Shown one piece after another: positions 53,648 through 62,544 of a stretch of 64,000 nt of DNA (positions are counted from its first letter, which is position 1; every line of letters begins with the position of its first letter). The stretch spans positions 434,001-498,000 of the forward strand of contig NZ_SMFU01000009.1 of NCBI RefSeq assembly GCF_004339595.1, written 5' to 3'. Made by a program: the position numbers and the translations under genes. The DNA is from Marinobacterium mangrovicola. Its GTDB lineage: Bacteria > Pseudomonadota > Gammaproteobacteria > Pseudomonadales > Balneatricaceae. The notes under the pieces were generated by a model that saw nothing but the letters and a program-made list of their open reading frames with translations, was not told the DNA's origin and ran no database searches.

Positions 53648-54559
53648 TCAGGCCAGGAGCATCAATACCAGCGGCATGGAGAGTAACGAAATCAGGGTCT
53701 GAGTGGTGATGATGTTGGCCATCAGCTCCGCATCACCGCCAAGCTGACGCGCCAGAATATAAGCGGCGGTCGCCGTGGGCACCGATGCGAAGATCAGCAG
53801 TACCAGGGCTGCCGGCTCAGACAGACCAAACAGCCTGGCCAGCGCAAAAGCGATCAGCGGGCAGATCAGCAGTTTGATCAGGCTCGCAGCGATCACCGCG
53901 GGTCCGCTGTGTTTGAGCACCCGCAGATTCAGCGCCGCCCCCACCGCCAGCAGGCCCAGCGGCAGTGCCATCCCCCCTAGCAGACCCAGCACCGGACGTG
54001 CCGGAGCCGGCAATCCGATACCACTCAGGTTCAGCGCTATGCCGAACAGACAGGCGAGGATCAGCGGGTTACGTGAAAGTGTTTTCAGCACTCCCTTGAG
54101 CGTTGGCCGGCTTTCGCCAAACCAGGCAAACACCAGCACGCAGAGCAGGTTCAGCGTCGGAATCATTACCGCGGTCATTACTGCCGCCAGCACCACCCCC
54201 TGTTCCGGCATCAACGCGGCGCTGACCGCCAGTGCCACATAGGTGTTAAAGCGCAGGCTACCCTGATAGACCGAGGTGAATTGGGCGTTGCCCACACCCA
54301 ACAATGGACGCACCAACAACACCAGCAGTGACAGTATCAGCAACATGGACAGCACCGCCGTCACCAGCAAAGACGACTGCACCGACGCCAGATCCGCCTG
54401 GCTCAGGCGGCTAACAAGCAGCGAAGGGAAAAGCACGAAATAGGTGGCTTTCTCCGCCGGAGGCCAGAACGCCGCACCGGGAAAATCGTAACGTCTTGCC
54501 AGGTAACCGATCACCAACAGGGCAAAGACTGGCCAGAGAGCCGTGAGAATACCGTCCAT
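53648..54559 (-). CDS. AEC-family (auxin efflux carrier-type) permease
   Basis: A 303-residue membrane protein with about ten hydrophobic segments in two inverted halves, the layout of AEC transporters. It starts MDGILTALWPVFALLVIGYLARR and has the conserved ASVPTATAAYILARQLGGDAELMA stretch near the C-terminus, including the family's broken-helix region. Bacterial members export malonate, malate or other organic acids, but the substrate cannot be read here. Divergent from the ACT-domain gene. Confidence 0.88.
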   Translation of the reverse strand: MDGILTALWPVFALLVIGYLARRYDFPGAAFWPPAEKATYFVLFPSLLVSRLSQADLASVQSSLLVTAVLSMLLILSLLVLLVRPLLGVGNAQFTSVYQGSLRFNTYVALAVSAALMPEQGVVLAAVMTAVMIPTLNLLCVLVFAWFGESRPTLKGVLKTLSRNPLILACLFGIALNLSGIGLPAPARPVLGLLGGMALPLGLLAVGAALNLRVLKHSGPAVIAASLIKLLICPLIAFALARLFGLSEPAALVLLIFASVPTATAAYILARQLGGDAELMANIITTQTLISLLSMPLVLMLLA

Positions 54560-54720
54560 AGTTGTTTATACTCTTGTTCAGGATCGGGTGAAGAAGCCGA
54601 TGCAGAATCTGGTGCGCAAGAGATGCCCAGGTTTTAATACATTAATAACGACAGAAACACACAAAACGACAGCAGCACGCCGCTTGCGCGGCAACACTAG
54701 CCTACATGGAGCCCCCTCTA

Positions 54721-55233
54721 ATGACATCTCTGGTAATGAGTTTTATCGGCCGCGACAAACCGGGCCTGGTTGGCCTGCTCTCCAGCACCATCGCCGAGCA
54801 CCAGGGTAACTGGCTGGAATCGGGTATGTCTCGCCTGGGAGGACAGTTCGCGGGGGTACTGATTATTCAGGTTCCCGCTGAGCAGGAGGAAGCACTGACC
54901 ACAGCCCTGAAAGGGCTTGAAAACCAGGGCCTCAAGGTAAGCATCGAACGCAGTGAAGATGCCGCCACTGCCGCCAACACCCGTGCCGTCACCCTGGACC
55001 TGGTCGGCCATGACAAAACCGGTATCGTGCGCGATATCTCCCGTGCACTGGCGAGCATGCAGATCAATGTTCACAAGATGCAGACGGAGCTCGTCTCCGG
55101 CTCCATGTCCGGCGAGCAGCTGTTCAAGGCCAGTGCCGAACTGCTGGTACCGAGCCCGGTGGATCTGGATGAGCTGCAGGACAAACTGGAGGCGATCGCT
55201 TCCGATCTGATGGTCGACATCACCCTCGACTGA
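54721..55233 (+). CDS. GcvR-like tandem ACT-domain regulator
   Basis: A 170-residue protein of two ACT domains (residues about 3-80 and 90-168), each starting with the GRDKPGLVGLLS / GHDKTGIVRDIS signature. I choose ATG 54721, nine bases after GGAG; an ATG five codons earlier overlaps that site. E. coli GcvR senses glycine and blocks the activator GcvA. Here it is about 11 kb from gcvTH, so control of gcv is possible but unproven; it may be a general amino-acid sensor. Confidence 0.85.
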   Translation: MTSLVMSFIGRDKPGLVGLLSSTIAEHQGNWLESGMSRLGGQFAGVLIIQVPAEQEEALTTALKGLENQGLKVSIERSEDAATAANTRAVTLDLVGHDKTGIVRDISRALASMQINVHKMQTELVSGSMSGEQLFKASAELLVPSPVDLDELQDKLEAIASDLMVDITLD

Positions 55234-55272
55234 TCGACTTAACCGGCGCTGCGCATCTGATTCCCGACTCTT

Positions 55273-56454
55273 TCAGAGTCGTTGCAGCGCCGGCTCCTCC
55301 TGTTCCAGGCGCCACAGCAGCGCCATCAGCACAGCGCCCAGCGCCACCACGCCCGCGGCGATATAGAGTCCAAGATTATAGTTACCCAGTCGCTCGGCCA
55401 GCGTGCCGGTAATCGCCGGTGCGATAATCTGCGCCAGACCGTAGGAGAGCGTCATACGCCCCATCAGTTTCGCAGGTTTGGTTGGATAAAAGCGCCCCGC
55501 CAGGGTCAGCACCAGACCGACGGCACCGATAAAACTGGCGCCAAACAGCACCGCGCCGGTCATCGCGCCAGCCAGCGTCGGCGACAATGCCGGCATCAGG
55601 ATGCCCAGCAGTTGAGCCACGTAGGCTAGCAACAGCGCGGGAACATAGCCGGTCCTGCGCGCCACCTTGTCCCAGACGATCACGGCCGGCGCCGCCGCCA
55701 GTCCCAACACCAGGAACACCCAGTTGCCGCTGCTCTCAAGACCCGGTTGCCGCTGCACGATATCCACAATGAAAGTGGCGCTGATCACATAGCCCCAGCC
55801 GGCACAGAAATAGGCCGCCAGCAACAGCCAGTTGAAGCGCCGGCTTGGCGGTTGATCCACCAGTTGCTGGCCGCTGGTTGTCATTCCACTGAGATCCGGC
55901 CTTGGCATCCAGCGCCAGGCCGGTACCGCCAGCAGCAGCGCCAGCAGCGCGAAGCCCGTCCACTGCTGACTCCAATCAAGGTTAAGCGCACTGAACAACT
56001 CCACCACCACTGAGCAGAAGGCGATACCGGCGCCCATGCCGATAAAGTGCACACCCAGTTCGGAGCGATAACCGTGGCGGATCAGCCAGTTAAGAATCAG
56101 CGCACTGGCCAGCAGCAGGCCGCCGGCGGCACTGAAACCTGCAATCAGGCGCAGAATCGACCAGACCAGATAGTTTTCGCTTAACGGCATCACCAGGGTG
56201 GTGACTACAGCCAGCACCAGGCAGAGCCGGTAGAGCTGGTCTTTAAGGCGAAGATTGGGAACGGCGGCCGCCGCGAGAGCTCCAGCGAGGTAGCCGATAT
56301 AGTTGAAACTGGCGAGCCAGCCGCCGCCAGAGGTATCGAGAAAGGTCTGCTGCAGCATCACCGGCAACAGCGGCGTGTACGCAAAACGTGCCACGCCCAC
56401 CGTCACTATCAGGCTAAGTATGCCTGCGCTCAGTACCTTGAGACGCTGATCCAT
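55273..56454 (-). CDS. YbfB/YjiJ-type MFS permease
   Basis: A 393-residue major facilitator with about twelve membrane segments. It begins MDQRLKVLSAGILSLIVTVGVARFAYTPLLP split over residues 1-31, and the GVARFAYTPLLP piece is the mark of the YbfB/YjiJ family. GYLAGALAAAAVPN follows in the second segment. Substrate unknown. It lies 55 bp behind argH on the same strand, and a perfect hairpin covers its likely Shine-Dalgarno. Confidence 0.88.
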   Translation of the reverse strand: MDQRLKVLSAGILSLIVTVGVARFAYTPLLPVMLQQTFLDTSGGGWLASFNYIGYLAGALAAAAVPNLRLKDQLYRLCLVLAVVTTLVMPLSENYLVWSILRLIAGFSAAGGLLLASALILNWLIRHGYRSELGVHFIGMGAGIAFCSVVVELFSALNLDWSQQWTGFALLALLLAVPAWRWMPRPDLSGMTTSGQQLVDQPPSRRFNWLLLAAYFCAGWGYVISATFIVDIVQRQPGLESSGNWVFLVLGLAAAPAVIVWDKVARRTGYVPALLLAYVAQLLGILMPALSPTLAGAMTGAVLFGASFIGAVGLVLTLAGRFYPTKPAKLMGRMTLSYGLAQIIAPAITGTLAERLGNYNLGLYIAAGVVALGAVLMALLWRLEQEEPALQRL

Positions 56455-56462
56455 CCCTGTGT

Positions 56463-56499
56463 ATCCCCCGAACTGTTTTTATTCTTGTTATCGGGGGAT
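56463..56499 (-). promoter_or_regulatory. Hairpin covering the Shine-Dalgarno of the MFS gene
   Basis: Minus-strand ATCCCCCGA pairs perfectly with TCGGGGGAT across an A-rich 19-base loop. The second arm contains GGGGGA, nine bases before the ATG at 56454. No T-tract follows, so masking of the ribosome site is more likely than termination. Confidence 0.6.
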
Positions 56500-56509
56500 C
56501 AGCGAAGGC

Positions 56510-57907
56510 TTATTCGCCCCGCGCTGCGATCAGGTCGCGCCCCCGGTCGACGGCAGCGCGAACCTGGTCCGGAGCCGTACCGCCGATATGATTACGTGCT
56601 GCCACCGAACCTTCCAGTGTCAAAACGTCGAATACGTCCTGCTCAATGGTATCGGAGAACTGTTTGAGTTCATCCAGGGTCATGTCGGACAGATCCTTTT
56701 TGTGCTCGATGCCATAGGCCACGGAGAGACCGACGATCTCGTGGGCATCACGGAACGCCACGCCCTTGCGAACCAGGTAATCCGCCAGGTCGGTAGCCGT
56801 TGAGAAGCCGCGGCGAGCCGCTTCACGCATCTCTTCCTTGCGGGATTCGATGGCAGGGATCATATCGCCAAAGGCACGCAGACAGCCTTTTACGGTATCA
56901 ACAGCGTCGAACAGCGGCTCTTTGTCTTCCTGATTGTCCTTGTTGTACGCCAACGGCTGGGACTTCATCAGCGTCAGCAGTGACATCAAGTGACCGTAGA
57001 CACGGCCACTCTTGCCGCGCACCAGCTCGGGTACGTCCGGATTTTTCTTCTGCGGCATGATGGATGAGCCTGTGCAGAAGCGGTCCGGCAGGTTGATGAA
57101 ATTGAACTGAGCGGAGGTCCAGAGCACCAGTTCTTCGGACATACGCGTCATGTGCATCAGCAGCAGGCTGGACGCGGCGCAGAACTCGATACCGAAGTCA
57201 CGATCGGAGACCGCATCCAGGGAGTTACCCGCCGGTGCGTCGAACTGCAGCAGTTCAGCGGTGTAGGCACGGTCGATCGGATAGGTGGTACCAGCCAGCG
57301 CAGCGGCGCCCAGCGGCATGATGTTGACGCGCTTGCGGCAGTCGGCGAAACGCTCGTAGTCGCGGCTCAGCATCTCGAACCAGGCCAGCAGGTGGTGACC
57401 GAAGGTCACCGGCTGGGCAGTCTGCAGGTGAGTGAAGCCCGGCATGATGGTATCGGCTTCTTTCTCTGCCAGATCCAGAAGCCCCTGCTGCAGGCGGCTG
57501 ATCTCGGCCAGTACCAGGTCGATCTCATCACGCATGTAGAGACGGATATCGGTGGCCACCTGGTCGTTGCGGGAACGGCCGGTGTGCAGCTTCTTACCGG
57601 TGATGCCGATCTTCTTGGTCAGTGCCGCTTCGATGTTCATATGGACATCTTCCAGCGCGACGGACCAGGCGAAGTCGCCGCGCTCGATCTCGATACGGAT
57701 CTCACCGAGACCACGGATAATGTCATCGCGCTCTTTCTCGGTCAGTACGCCGACCTTTTCCAGCATACGAGCATGTGCGATCGAGCCCTGGATATCCTGC
57801 TTGTAGAGGCGCTGATCGAAGTCCACAGACGCGGTGAAACGCGCGACAAATGCGTCCGTCGGCTCGCTGAAACGGCCACCCCATTGCTGATTGGTCTCTT
57901 TGCTCAT
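56510..57907 (-). CDS. argH: Argininosuccinate lyase
   Basis: ArgH splits argininosuccinate into arginine and fumarate, the last step of arginine synthesis. The 465-residue product carries the family signature [12 protein letters not shown] (residues about 282-293), the N-terminal [16 protein letters not shown] and the [16 protein letters not shown] motif. A TATAAT box lies about 60 bases upstream, and a GGCCCG/CGGGCC hairpin sits in the leader. It is alone except for the downstream MFS gene. Confidence 0.97.
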   Translation of the reverse strand: MSKETNQQWGGRFSEPTDAFVARFTASVDFDQRLYKQDIQGSIAHARMLEKVGVLTEKERDDIIRGLGEIRIEIERGDFAWSVALEDVHMNIEAALTKKIGITGKKLHTGRSRNDQVATDIRLYMRDEIDLVLAEISRLQQGLLDLAEKEADTIMPGFTHLQTAQPVTFGHHLLAWFEMLSRDYERFADCRKRVNIMPLGAAALAGTTYPIDRAYTAELLQFDAPAGNSLDAVSDRDFGIEFCAASSLLLMHMTRMSEELVLWTSAQFNFINLPDRFCTGSSIMPQKKNPDVPELVRGKSGRVYGHLMSLLTLMKSQPLAYNKDNQEDKEPLFDAVDTVKGCLRAFGDMIPAIESRKEEMREAARRGFSTATDLADYLVRKGVAFRDAHEIVGLSVAYGIEHKKDLSDMTLDELKQFSDTIEQDVFDVLTLEGSVAARNHIGGTAPDQVRAAVDRGRDLIAARGE

Positions 57908-57969
57908 ACCCCATACCTCGTTGGCGCTTTGTCGGCCCGCTTTCCGGGCCTGTGAATGTCGATGGCGGG

Positions 57970-57998
57970 ATTATACAGGCCTTTCCCACCTGTTTGGC
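57970..57998 (-). promoter_or_regulatory. Predicted argH promoter
   Basis: Minus-strand TATAAT is perfect; the -35 GCCAAA, 17 bases upstream, is weak. The leader holds a GGCCCG/CGGGCC hairpin (57931-57947). I saw no clear ARG-box palindrome. Confidence 0.5.
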
Positions 57999-58077
57999 AG
58001 AAACCGCGACACCGCTTTTCAGATCCTTTTCCGATCACCTGCCAGCCTACAACAAAGATAATACTTTAGTATTAATT

Positions 58078-58094
58078 TGAGACTTTTTGTCTCA
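58078..58094. promoter_or_regulatory. Operator palindrome 1 of the TRAP operon
   Basis: TGAGAC-N5-GTCTCA is a perfect 6+6 inverted repeat, immediately upstream of the predicted -35 box. A matching palindrome lies 55 bp downstream, centre to centre. The cognate repressor is not in the window. Confidence 0.75.
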
Positions 58095-58100
58095 TTTTAT

Positions 58101-58129
58101 TTGACCAACCAAAACACAGATCCTATCTA
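58101..58129 (+). promoter_or_regulatory. Predicted promoter of the TRAP operon
   Basis: TTGACC and TATCTA are 17 bases apart. The predicted start near 58136 falls inside operator 2, so a repressor bound there would block initiation. Confidence 0.6.
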
Positions 58130-58132
58130 TAA

Positions 58133-58149
58133 CGAGACAAAACGTCTCA
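58133..58149. promoter_or_regulatory. Operator palindrome 2 of the TRAP operon
   Basis: GAGAC-N5-GTCTC (flanked by C and A) repeats the arms of operator 1 and overlaps the predicted transcription start, 22 bases before the dctP ATG. Confidence 0.75.
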
Positions 58150-58170
58150 AAATAAAAATAAGGATCGTTT

Positions 58171-59244
58171 ATGAAACGCTTTAACAAACGCCACACCCGC
58201 CTTGCCAACCACTCTTTTCCCCTGCTCGCCGGGGCAGTACTGGCAGCCAGTCTGAGCACCCAGGCTTTGGCCGCCGATGAACCGGTAAGGTGGAAAGTTC
58301 AGGCGGTGTTCAACACCAACTGGCCGGGCCTGGGCAATCCGATTCGTCTGGTGGAGGAGTCGCTGAAGGAAACCAGCGGCGGCGAGGCGCAGATCAAGGT
58401 CTACGAGCCGGGTAAGATCGTTCCCTCCTTTGGCATCACCGAAGCGGTAAAGAACAAGCAGATTCCTGCCGGCTACGCCTGGCTGGCTTACGACCAGGGC
58501 AAGATGCCCGCAGCGGCCCTGTTTGCAGCGGTTCCCTTCGGTATGGACCCACTGGGTTACAGCTCCTGGTGGTATGAGGGAGGCGGTCATGAGCTGGCCG
58601 AAAAACTTTATGCCCCGCACAACGTTCACCCGATCCTCTGCTCGATCACCGGTGCAGAGACGGCAGGCTGGTTCCGTAACGAGGTCAACACCCCTGAAGA
58701 TCTGGAGGGTTTGAAGATCCGTTTCGCAGGGCTTGGCGGCAAGGTGCTGCAGAAGCTTGGCGCCTCGGTCACCGTCATTCCTGGCGGCGAGATTTTCCCC
58801 GCTCTGGAGAAAGGCGCCATCGATGCCACCGAGTTTGCCACCCCCGCCATCGACGAGATGCTTGGCTTCGAAAAGGTCGCCAAGCACAACTACTTCCCTG
58901 GCTGGCATCAGCCGTTCACCGCCAGCCACCTCGTTGTGAACACCGATATCTGGAACGGGCTGAGCAAACAGAAACAGGCGTTGATCGAGACCGCCTGTAC
59001 CGCAGCCACCTTCCGTGGCCTGGCCTACAGCGAATCACTCCAGGGCGCTGAGCTGGCGAAATTTGAAGGCAAAGGAGTCACACCGCATCGTCTCAGCCCC
59101 GCATTGATGGAGGCACTGCAGAACGCCACGTCGGAGGTGATGCAGGAAACCTCCGCCACAGACCCGATGTTCAAGGAGGTCTACGACTCCATGCAGAACT
59201 TCCGTCAGGGTTACGACCAGTGGAAAGAGCTGGGTTCCCTCTAA
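58171..59244 (+). CDS. dctP: TRAP transporter solute-binding protein (TakP/DctP type)
   Basis: The periplasmic ligand-binding subunit of a sodium-driven TRAP transporter. The 357-residue product has a signal peptide (basic start KRFNKRH, hydrophobic core, cut after LAA near residue 34). The family core is visible as LKIRFAGLGGKVLQKLGAS, then PGGEIFPALEKGAIDATEF and YFPGWHQP. This is the alpha-keto-acid/mannitol-chloroaromatic branch rather than the C4-dicarboxylate branch. AAGGA stands eight bases before the ATG. It leads dctPQM-adh-mmsA behind twin operators. Confidence 0.94.
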   Translation: MKRFNKRHTRLANHSFPLLAGAVLAASLSTQALAADEPVRWKVQAVFNTNWPGLGNPIRLVEESLKETSGGEAQIKVYEPGKIVPSFGITEAVKNKQIPAGYAWLAYDQGKMPAAALFAAVPFGMDPLGYSSWWYEGGGHELAEKLYAPHNVHPILCSITGAETAGWFRNEVNTPEDLEGLKIRFAGLGGKVLQKLGASVTVIPGGEIFPALEKGAIDATEFATPAIDEMLGFEKVAKHNYFPGWHQPFTASHLVVNTDIWNGLSKQKQALIETACTAATFRGLAYSESLQGAELAKFEGKGVTPHRLSPALMEALQNATSEVMQETSATDPMFKEVYDSMQNFRQGYDQWKELGSL

Positions 59245-59263
59245 CCTCAGTCCTCACCTCCAC

Positions 59264-59287
59264 CCGGAACGGGGATCCCCGTTCCGG
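59264..59287. promoter_or_regulatory. Perfect 24-bp palindrome between dctP and dctQ
   Basis: CCGGAACGGGGA is followed at once by its exact reverse complement. As RNA it forms a 10-bp stem with a GATC loop, 20 bases behind the dctP stop. There is no T-tract. It probably protects the dctP part of the message so that binding protein exceeds the membrane subunits. Confidence 0.8.
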
Positions 59288-59309
59288 CTCTGACTGACGG
59301 AGTCGAGAC

Positions 59310-59966
59310 ATGAATCAACTGACAACACAGGCGGCTGTCCACGATAGCACCGATGTGCCAGTACGTCGGGCACCCGAGCATGTGGACCTGGAGCAGTTCG
59401 TTCACCACACCGAGCTGCCTCGTACCCGGCTTTCACGCGCCTTCGACCGCCTGATCTGTGGCGTAGCTTCAGTGGCGCACTGGAGCTGGGTGGCACTGAT
59501 GCTGGTGATCCTGACCAACGTGGTACTGCGCTACGCCTTCGGCGAGGGTTATATCGAGCTGGAGGAACTGCAGTGGCATCTATACGCCATCGGCTGGCTG
59601 GTGGGGCTTTCCTTCTGCTACGTGCTCGACGACCACGTTCGTGTCGACCTGGTGCATGAGCGACTCGGTCTGAAAGCCCAGGCTGTTATAGAGCTGCTCG
59701 GCATACTGTTTCTGCTGCTACCGTTCGCAGTCGCCGTGCTCTGGTACGCCATCCCTTTCGTCCAGTACTCCTTCGAGATGAACGAGGTATCCATGGCGCC
59801 GGGTGGCCTGCCCTATCGCTGGCTGATCAAGGGCTTCCTCATCCTGGGCTTTGCCCTGCTGCTGATCGCCGTCTGCTCCCGACTGAGCCGCATCTGCGCC
59901 CTGCTGTTCGGATTCCCAAACGCCCTGCATGGCACCGCTAAGGAGAACGCTCATGGAGATCAATGA
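59310..59966 (+). CDS. dctQ: TRAP transporter small permease subunit
   Basis: The small membrane subunit of the TRAP system. The 218-residue product has about 50 polar residues first, then four hydrophobic segments; the conserved ELQWHLYAIGWLVGLSFCYVLDDHVRVDL (in two parts, residues about 85-113) marks the family. GGAG lies eight bases before the ATG. Its end overlaps dctM by 14 bases. Confidence 0.92.
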   Translation: MNQLTTQAAVHDSTDVPVRRAPEHVDLEQFVHHTELPRTRLSRAFDRLICGVASVAHWSWVALMLVILTNVVLRYAFGEGYIELEELQWHLYAIGWLVGLSFCYVLDDHVRVDLVHERLGLKAQAVIELLGILFLLLPFAVAVLWYAIPFVQYSFEMNEVSMAPGGLPYRWLIKGFLILGFALLLIAVCSRLSRICALLFGFPNALHGTAKENAHGDQ

Positions 59967-61308
59967 GATTCTCGCTATTACCATGTTCGCCAGCTTTATC
60001 GTCCTGCTGTTCTCCGGCTTTCCTGTGGCCTGGGTACTCGGCGGTGTCGCGCTGATCTTCGCTGTCCTGTCGATGATTGCAGATCAGGTCTGGGATGCCT
60101 GGATCGGTGTCGACTGGGATTACGTCTCTATCGTGGTTCCGCGCATCTGGAATGTAATGACCAACTGGGTGCTGGTGGCCCTGCCGATGTTCGTCTTCAT
60201 GGGCCTGATGCTGGACCGTTCCGGTATCGCTGAAGACCTGATGACCAATCTGGTACGCCTGTTCGGCCGGGTCCGCGGTGGTCTGGCGATCACCGTCACC
60301 TTTGTCGGCCTGCTGCTGGCGGCGTCCACCGGTATTATCGGCGCATCGGTAGTACTTCTCGCTTTGCTGGGTATCCCGATGATGATGCGCCAGGGCTACA
60401 GCCACGAACTGGCCTGCGGCACCGTCTGCTCCACCGGTACACTCGGTATCCTGATCCCCCCCAGTATCATGCTGGTGATGATGGGTGACCGTATCGGAGT
60501 CTCTGTTGGCGATCTGTTTCTGGGTGCGCTGCTCCCGGGTCTGCTGCTCGCTGCGCTCTATATCGGCTACATCTTCTGTGTGGGCCTGCTGCGGCCTGGT
60601 GCCGCGCCCGCACCTGATAATGCTGAACCGGTCACACCGCTGCTGATCGCCCGGGTCTTTCTCACCGTGCTGCCGGCGGCGGGGCTGATCCTGGCCGTGC
60701 TCGGCTCTATCTTCGCCGGTATTGCCACCCCCACCGAAGCCTCAGGCGTAGGAGCTGCAGGGGCAACCCTGCTCGCGGTGGTGAAAAAGCGGGTCAACCT
60801 GCAGGTGCTCTACGAAGTCTGCCGTGAAACCACCAAGACCACGGCATTTATCTTCGCACTGCTGCTGGGTGCCACCGCGTTCTCGCTGGTCCTGCGCGGC
60901 CTGGGCGGTGACGAGCTGATCGAGGCGGCACTGACCGGCCTGCCATTCAGCCCCACCGGTATCGTGATCTGCATCCTGCTGGCCACCTTTGTGCTCGGCT
61001 TCTTCCTCGACTGGATCGAACTGACCCTGATCATTCTGCCGCTGGTGGCACCGGTAGTCGCTGGCCTCGGCTTTGACCTGGTCTGGTTCACCATCCTATT
61101 CGCGGTCTGCCTGCAGACCTCTTTCCTGACTCCGCCGGTGGGCTTCGCCCTTTTCTATATGAAGGGGGTCGCTCCAGAGGGGATTAGCGTCGGCACCATC
61201 TACCGTGGCGTACTACCCTTTATCGCACTGCAATTGGTGGGATTGGCGATCGTTTTTTACTGGCACCAGATCGTGACCTGGCTGCCCTCCATGGCTTACG
61301 CCAACTGA
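59953..61308 (+). CDS. dctM: TRAP transporter large permease subunit
   Basis: The large, ion-coupled membrane subunit. I start at ATG 59953, eight bases after AAGGAG, giving 451 residues with about twelve hydrophobic segments. Conserved blocks include STGIIGASVVLLALLGIPMM, GTLGILIPPSIMLVMMGD and PTEASGVGAAGATLLAVV. It overlaps dctQ, so the two are coupled. The following dehydrogenase gene is 19 bp away. Confidence 0.95.
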   Translation: MEINEILAITMFASFIVLLFSGFPVAWVLGGVALIFAVLSMIADQVWDAWIGVDWDYVSIVVPRIWNVMTNWVLVALPMFVFMGLMLDRSGIAEDLMTNLVRLFGRVRGGLAITVTFVGLLLAASTGIIGASVVLLALLGIPMMMRQGYSHELACGTVCSTGTLGILIPPSIMLVMMGDRIGVSVGDLFLGALLPGLLLAALYIGYIFCVGLLRPGAAPAPDNAEPVTPLLIARVFLTVLPAAGLILAVLGSIFAGIATPTEASGVGAAGATLLAVVKKRVNLQVLYEVCRETTKTTAFIFALLLGATAFSLVLRGLGGDELIEAALTGLPFSPTGIVICILLATFVLGFFLDWIELTLIILPLVAPVVAGLGFDLVWFTILFAVCLQTSFLTPPVGFALFYMKGVAPEGISVGTIYRGVLPFIALQLVGLAIVFYWHQIVTWLPSMAYAN

Positions 61309-61327
61309 CTATTTCCGGAGAACACCT

Positions 61328-62494
61328 ATGAGCAACCGAATCATTCTGCCTCGCCTGCTGGAAGTGGGCGCCGGAGCCAGCGCCAAGGCCCCGGAAATAC
61401 TGGCCGCGCTGGGATGCAAAAACCCGTTGATCGTCACCGACCCAATGATGGTCCAACTGGGTTATGTGGATAAACTCCGGGCGGTGCTGACAACGGCGGG
61501 ACTGGACAGCGACCTGTTCGCCGATACTCTGCCGGAACCTACCGAGGCATCGATCATCGCCGGTGTGGATAAAGTGAAGGGCGGCAGCTACGACTCGATC
61601 ATCGCCCTCGGCGGTGGCAGCCCCATCGACTCCGCCAAGGCGATCTCGATTCTGGGCAAATTCGGCGGTCAGATGCGCGATTACAAGTTCCCTCGTGATG
61701 TCAGCGAGCAGGGACTTCCGGTTATCGCCATCCCCACCACCGCCGGTACCGGTTCCGAGGTAACCCGTTTCACCATCATCACCGATGCCGACAAGGATGA
61801 AAAAATGCTCTGTGTCGGGCTTGGCTTTATGCCGGCGGCGGCGCTGGTGGATTACGAACTGACCATCTCGGTGCCGGCCCGCGTCACCGCCGATACCGGT
61901 ATCGATGCGCTGACCCACGCCATCGAGGCCTACGTCAGCGCCAAGGCCAATCCCTACAGCGACAGCCAGGCGCTGGCGGCCATGCGACTGATCGGCCCGA
62001 ACCTGCGCCGTGCCTACCACAACCCCAATGACCGGGAAGCACGCGAAGCGATGATGCTCGGCTCAACCCTGGCCGGCGTGGCTTTTTCCGCAGCCTCTGT
62101 CGCCCTGGTGCACGGCATGAGCCGCCCCATCGGTGCCTTTTTCCACGTACCTCACGGCCTCTCCAACGCCATGCTGCTGCCCACCGTCACCGCTTTCTCC
62201 CTGGACAGCGCGGCCGAGCGCTACGCTGACTGCGCACGCGCCATCGGCGCCGCCGAACCGGGCGACGACACCGCCACGGCAAACCAGAAGCTCATCGCCG
62301 AACTACGCGCACTGAACACGGAGCTCCAGGTGCCCAGTCCTGCAGACTTTGGCATCGATGAAGCGCGCTATTTCGAGCTGCGCGAAACCATGGCGGAACA
62401 GGCGCTGGCATCGGGCTCCCCGGGCAATAACCCGCGGGTACCCAGTGTTGCCGAACTGATCGAGCTGTATGCCGCCGTCTGGCACCAGCAGTGA
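61328..62494 (+). CDS. Iron-containing (group III) alcohol dehydrogenase
   Basis: A 388-residue NAD(P)-dependent alcohol dehydrogenase. It shows GGGSPIDSAKAI near residue 98, PTTAGTGSEVTRF near residue 138, and the metal ligands Asp and His in DALTHAIEAY, then His in VHGMSRPIGA and His in VPHG. The His usually found four residues after the third ligand (HxMxH) is replaced by Arg (GMSRP). Adjacent to a malonate-semialdehyde dehydrogenase-type gene, it recalls DddB of DMSP-using Marinomonas; substrate is inferred, not shown. Confidence 0.92.
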   Translation: MSNRIILPRLLEVGAGASAKAPEILAALGCKNPLIVTDPMMVQLGYVDKLRAVLTTAGLDSDLFADTLPEPTEASIIAGVDKVKGGSYDSIIALGGGSPIDSAKAISILGKFGGQMRDYKFPRDVSEQGLPVIAIPTTAGTGSEVTRFTIITDADKDEKMLCVGLGFMPAAALVDYELTISVPARVTADTGIDALTHAIEAYVSAKANPYSDSQALAAMRLIGPNLRRAYHNPNDREAREAMMLGSTLAGVAFSAASVALVHGMSRPIGAFFHVPHGLSNAMLLPTVTAFSLDSAAERYADCARAIGAAEPGDDTATANQKLIAELRALNTELQVPSPADFGIDEARYFELRETMAEQALASGSPGNNPRVPSVAELIELYAAVWHQQ

Positions 62495-62544
62495 TCGACC
62501 TCAGTCTTACTCAAGCGAACAAGAACAACTAACGGAGTTTCAAA

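Noticed and set aside
54565..54592. TTCACC-N16-TATAAA as a promoter for the AEC gene
   Set aside because: The predicted start would fall on the initiation codon itself, implying a leaderless message, and the -35 is weak. Not supported well enough to list.
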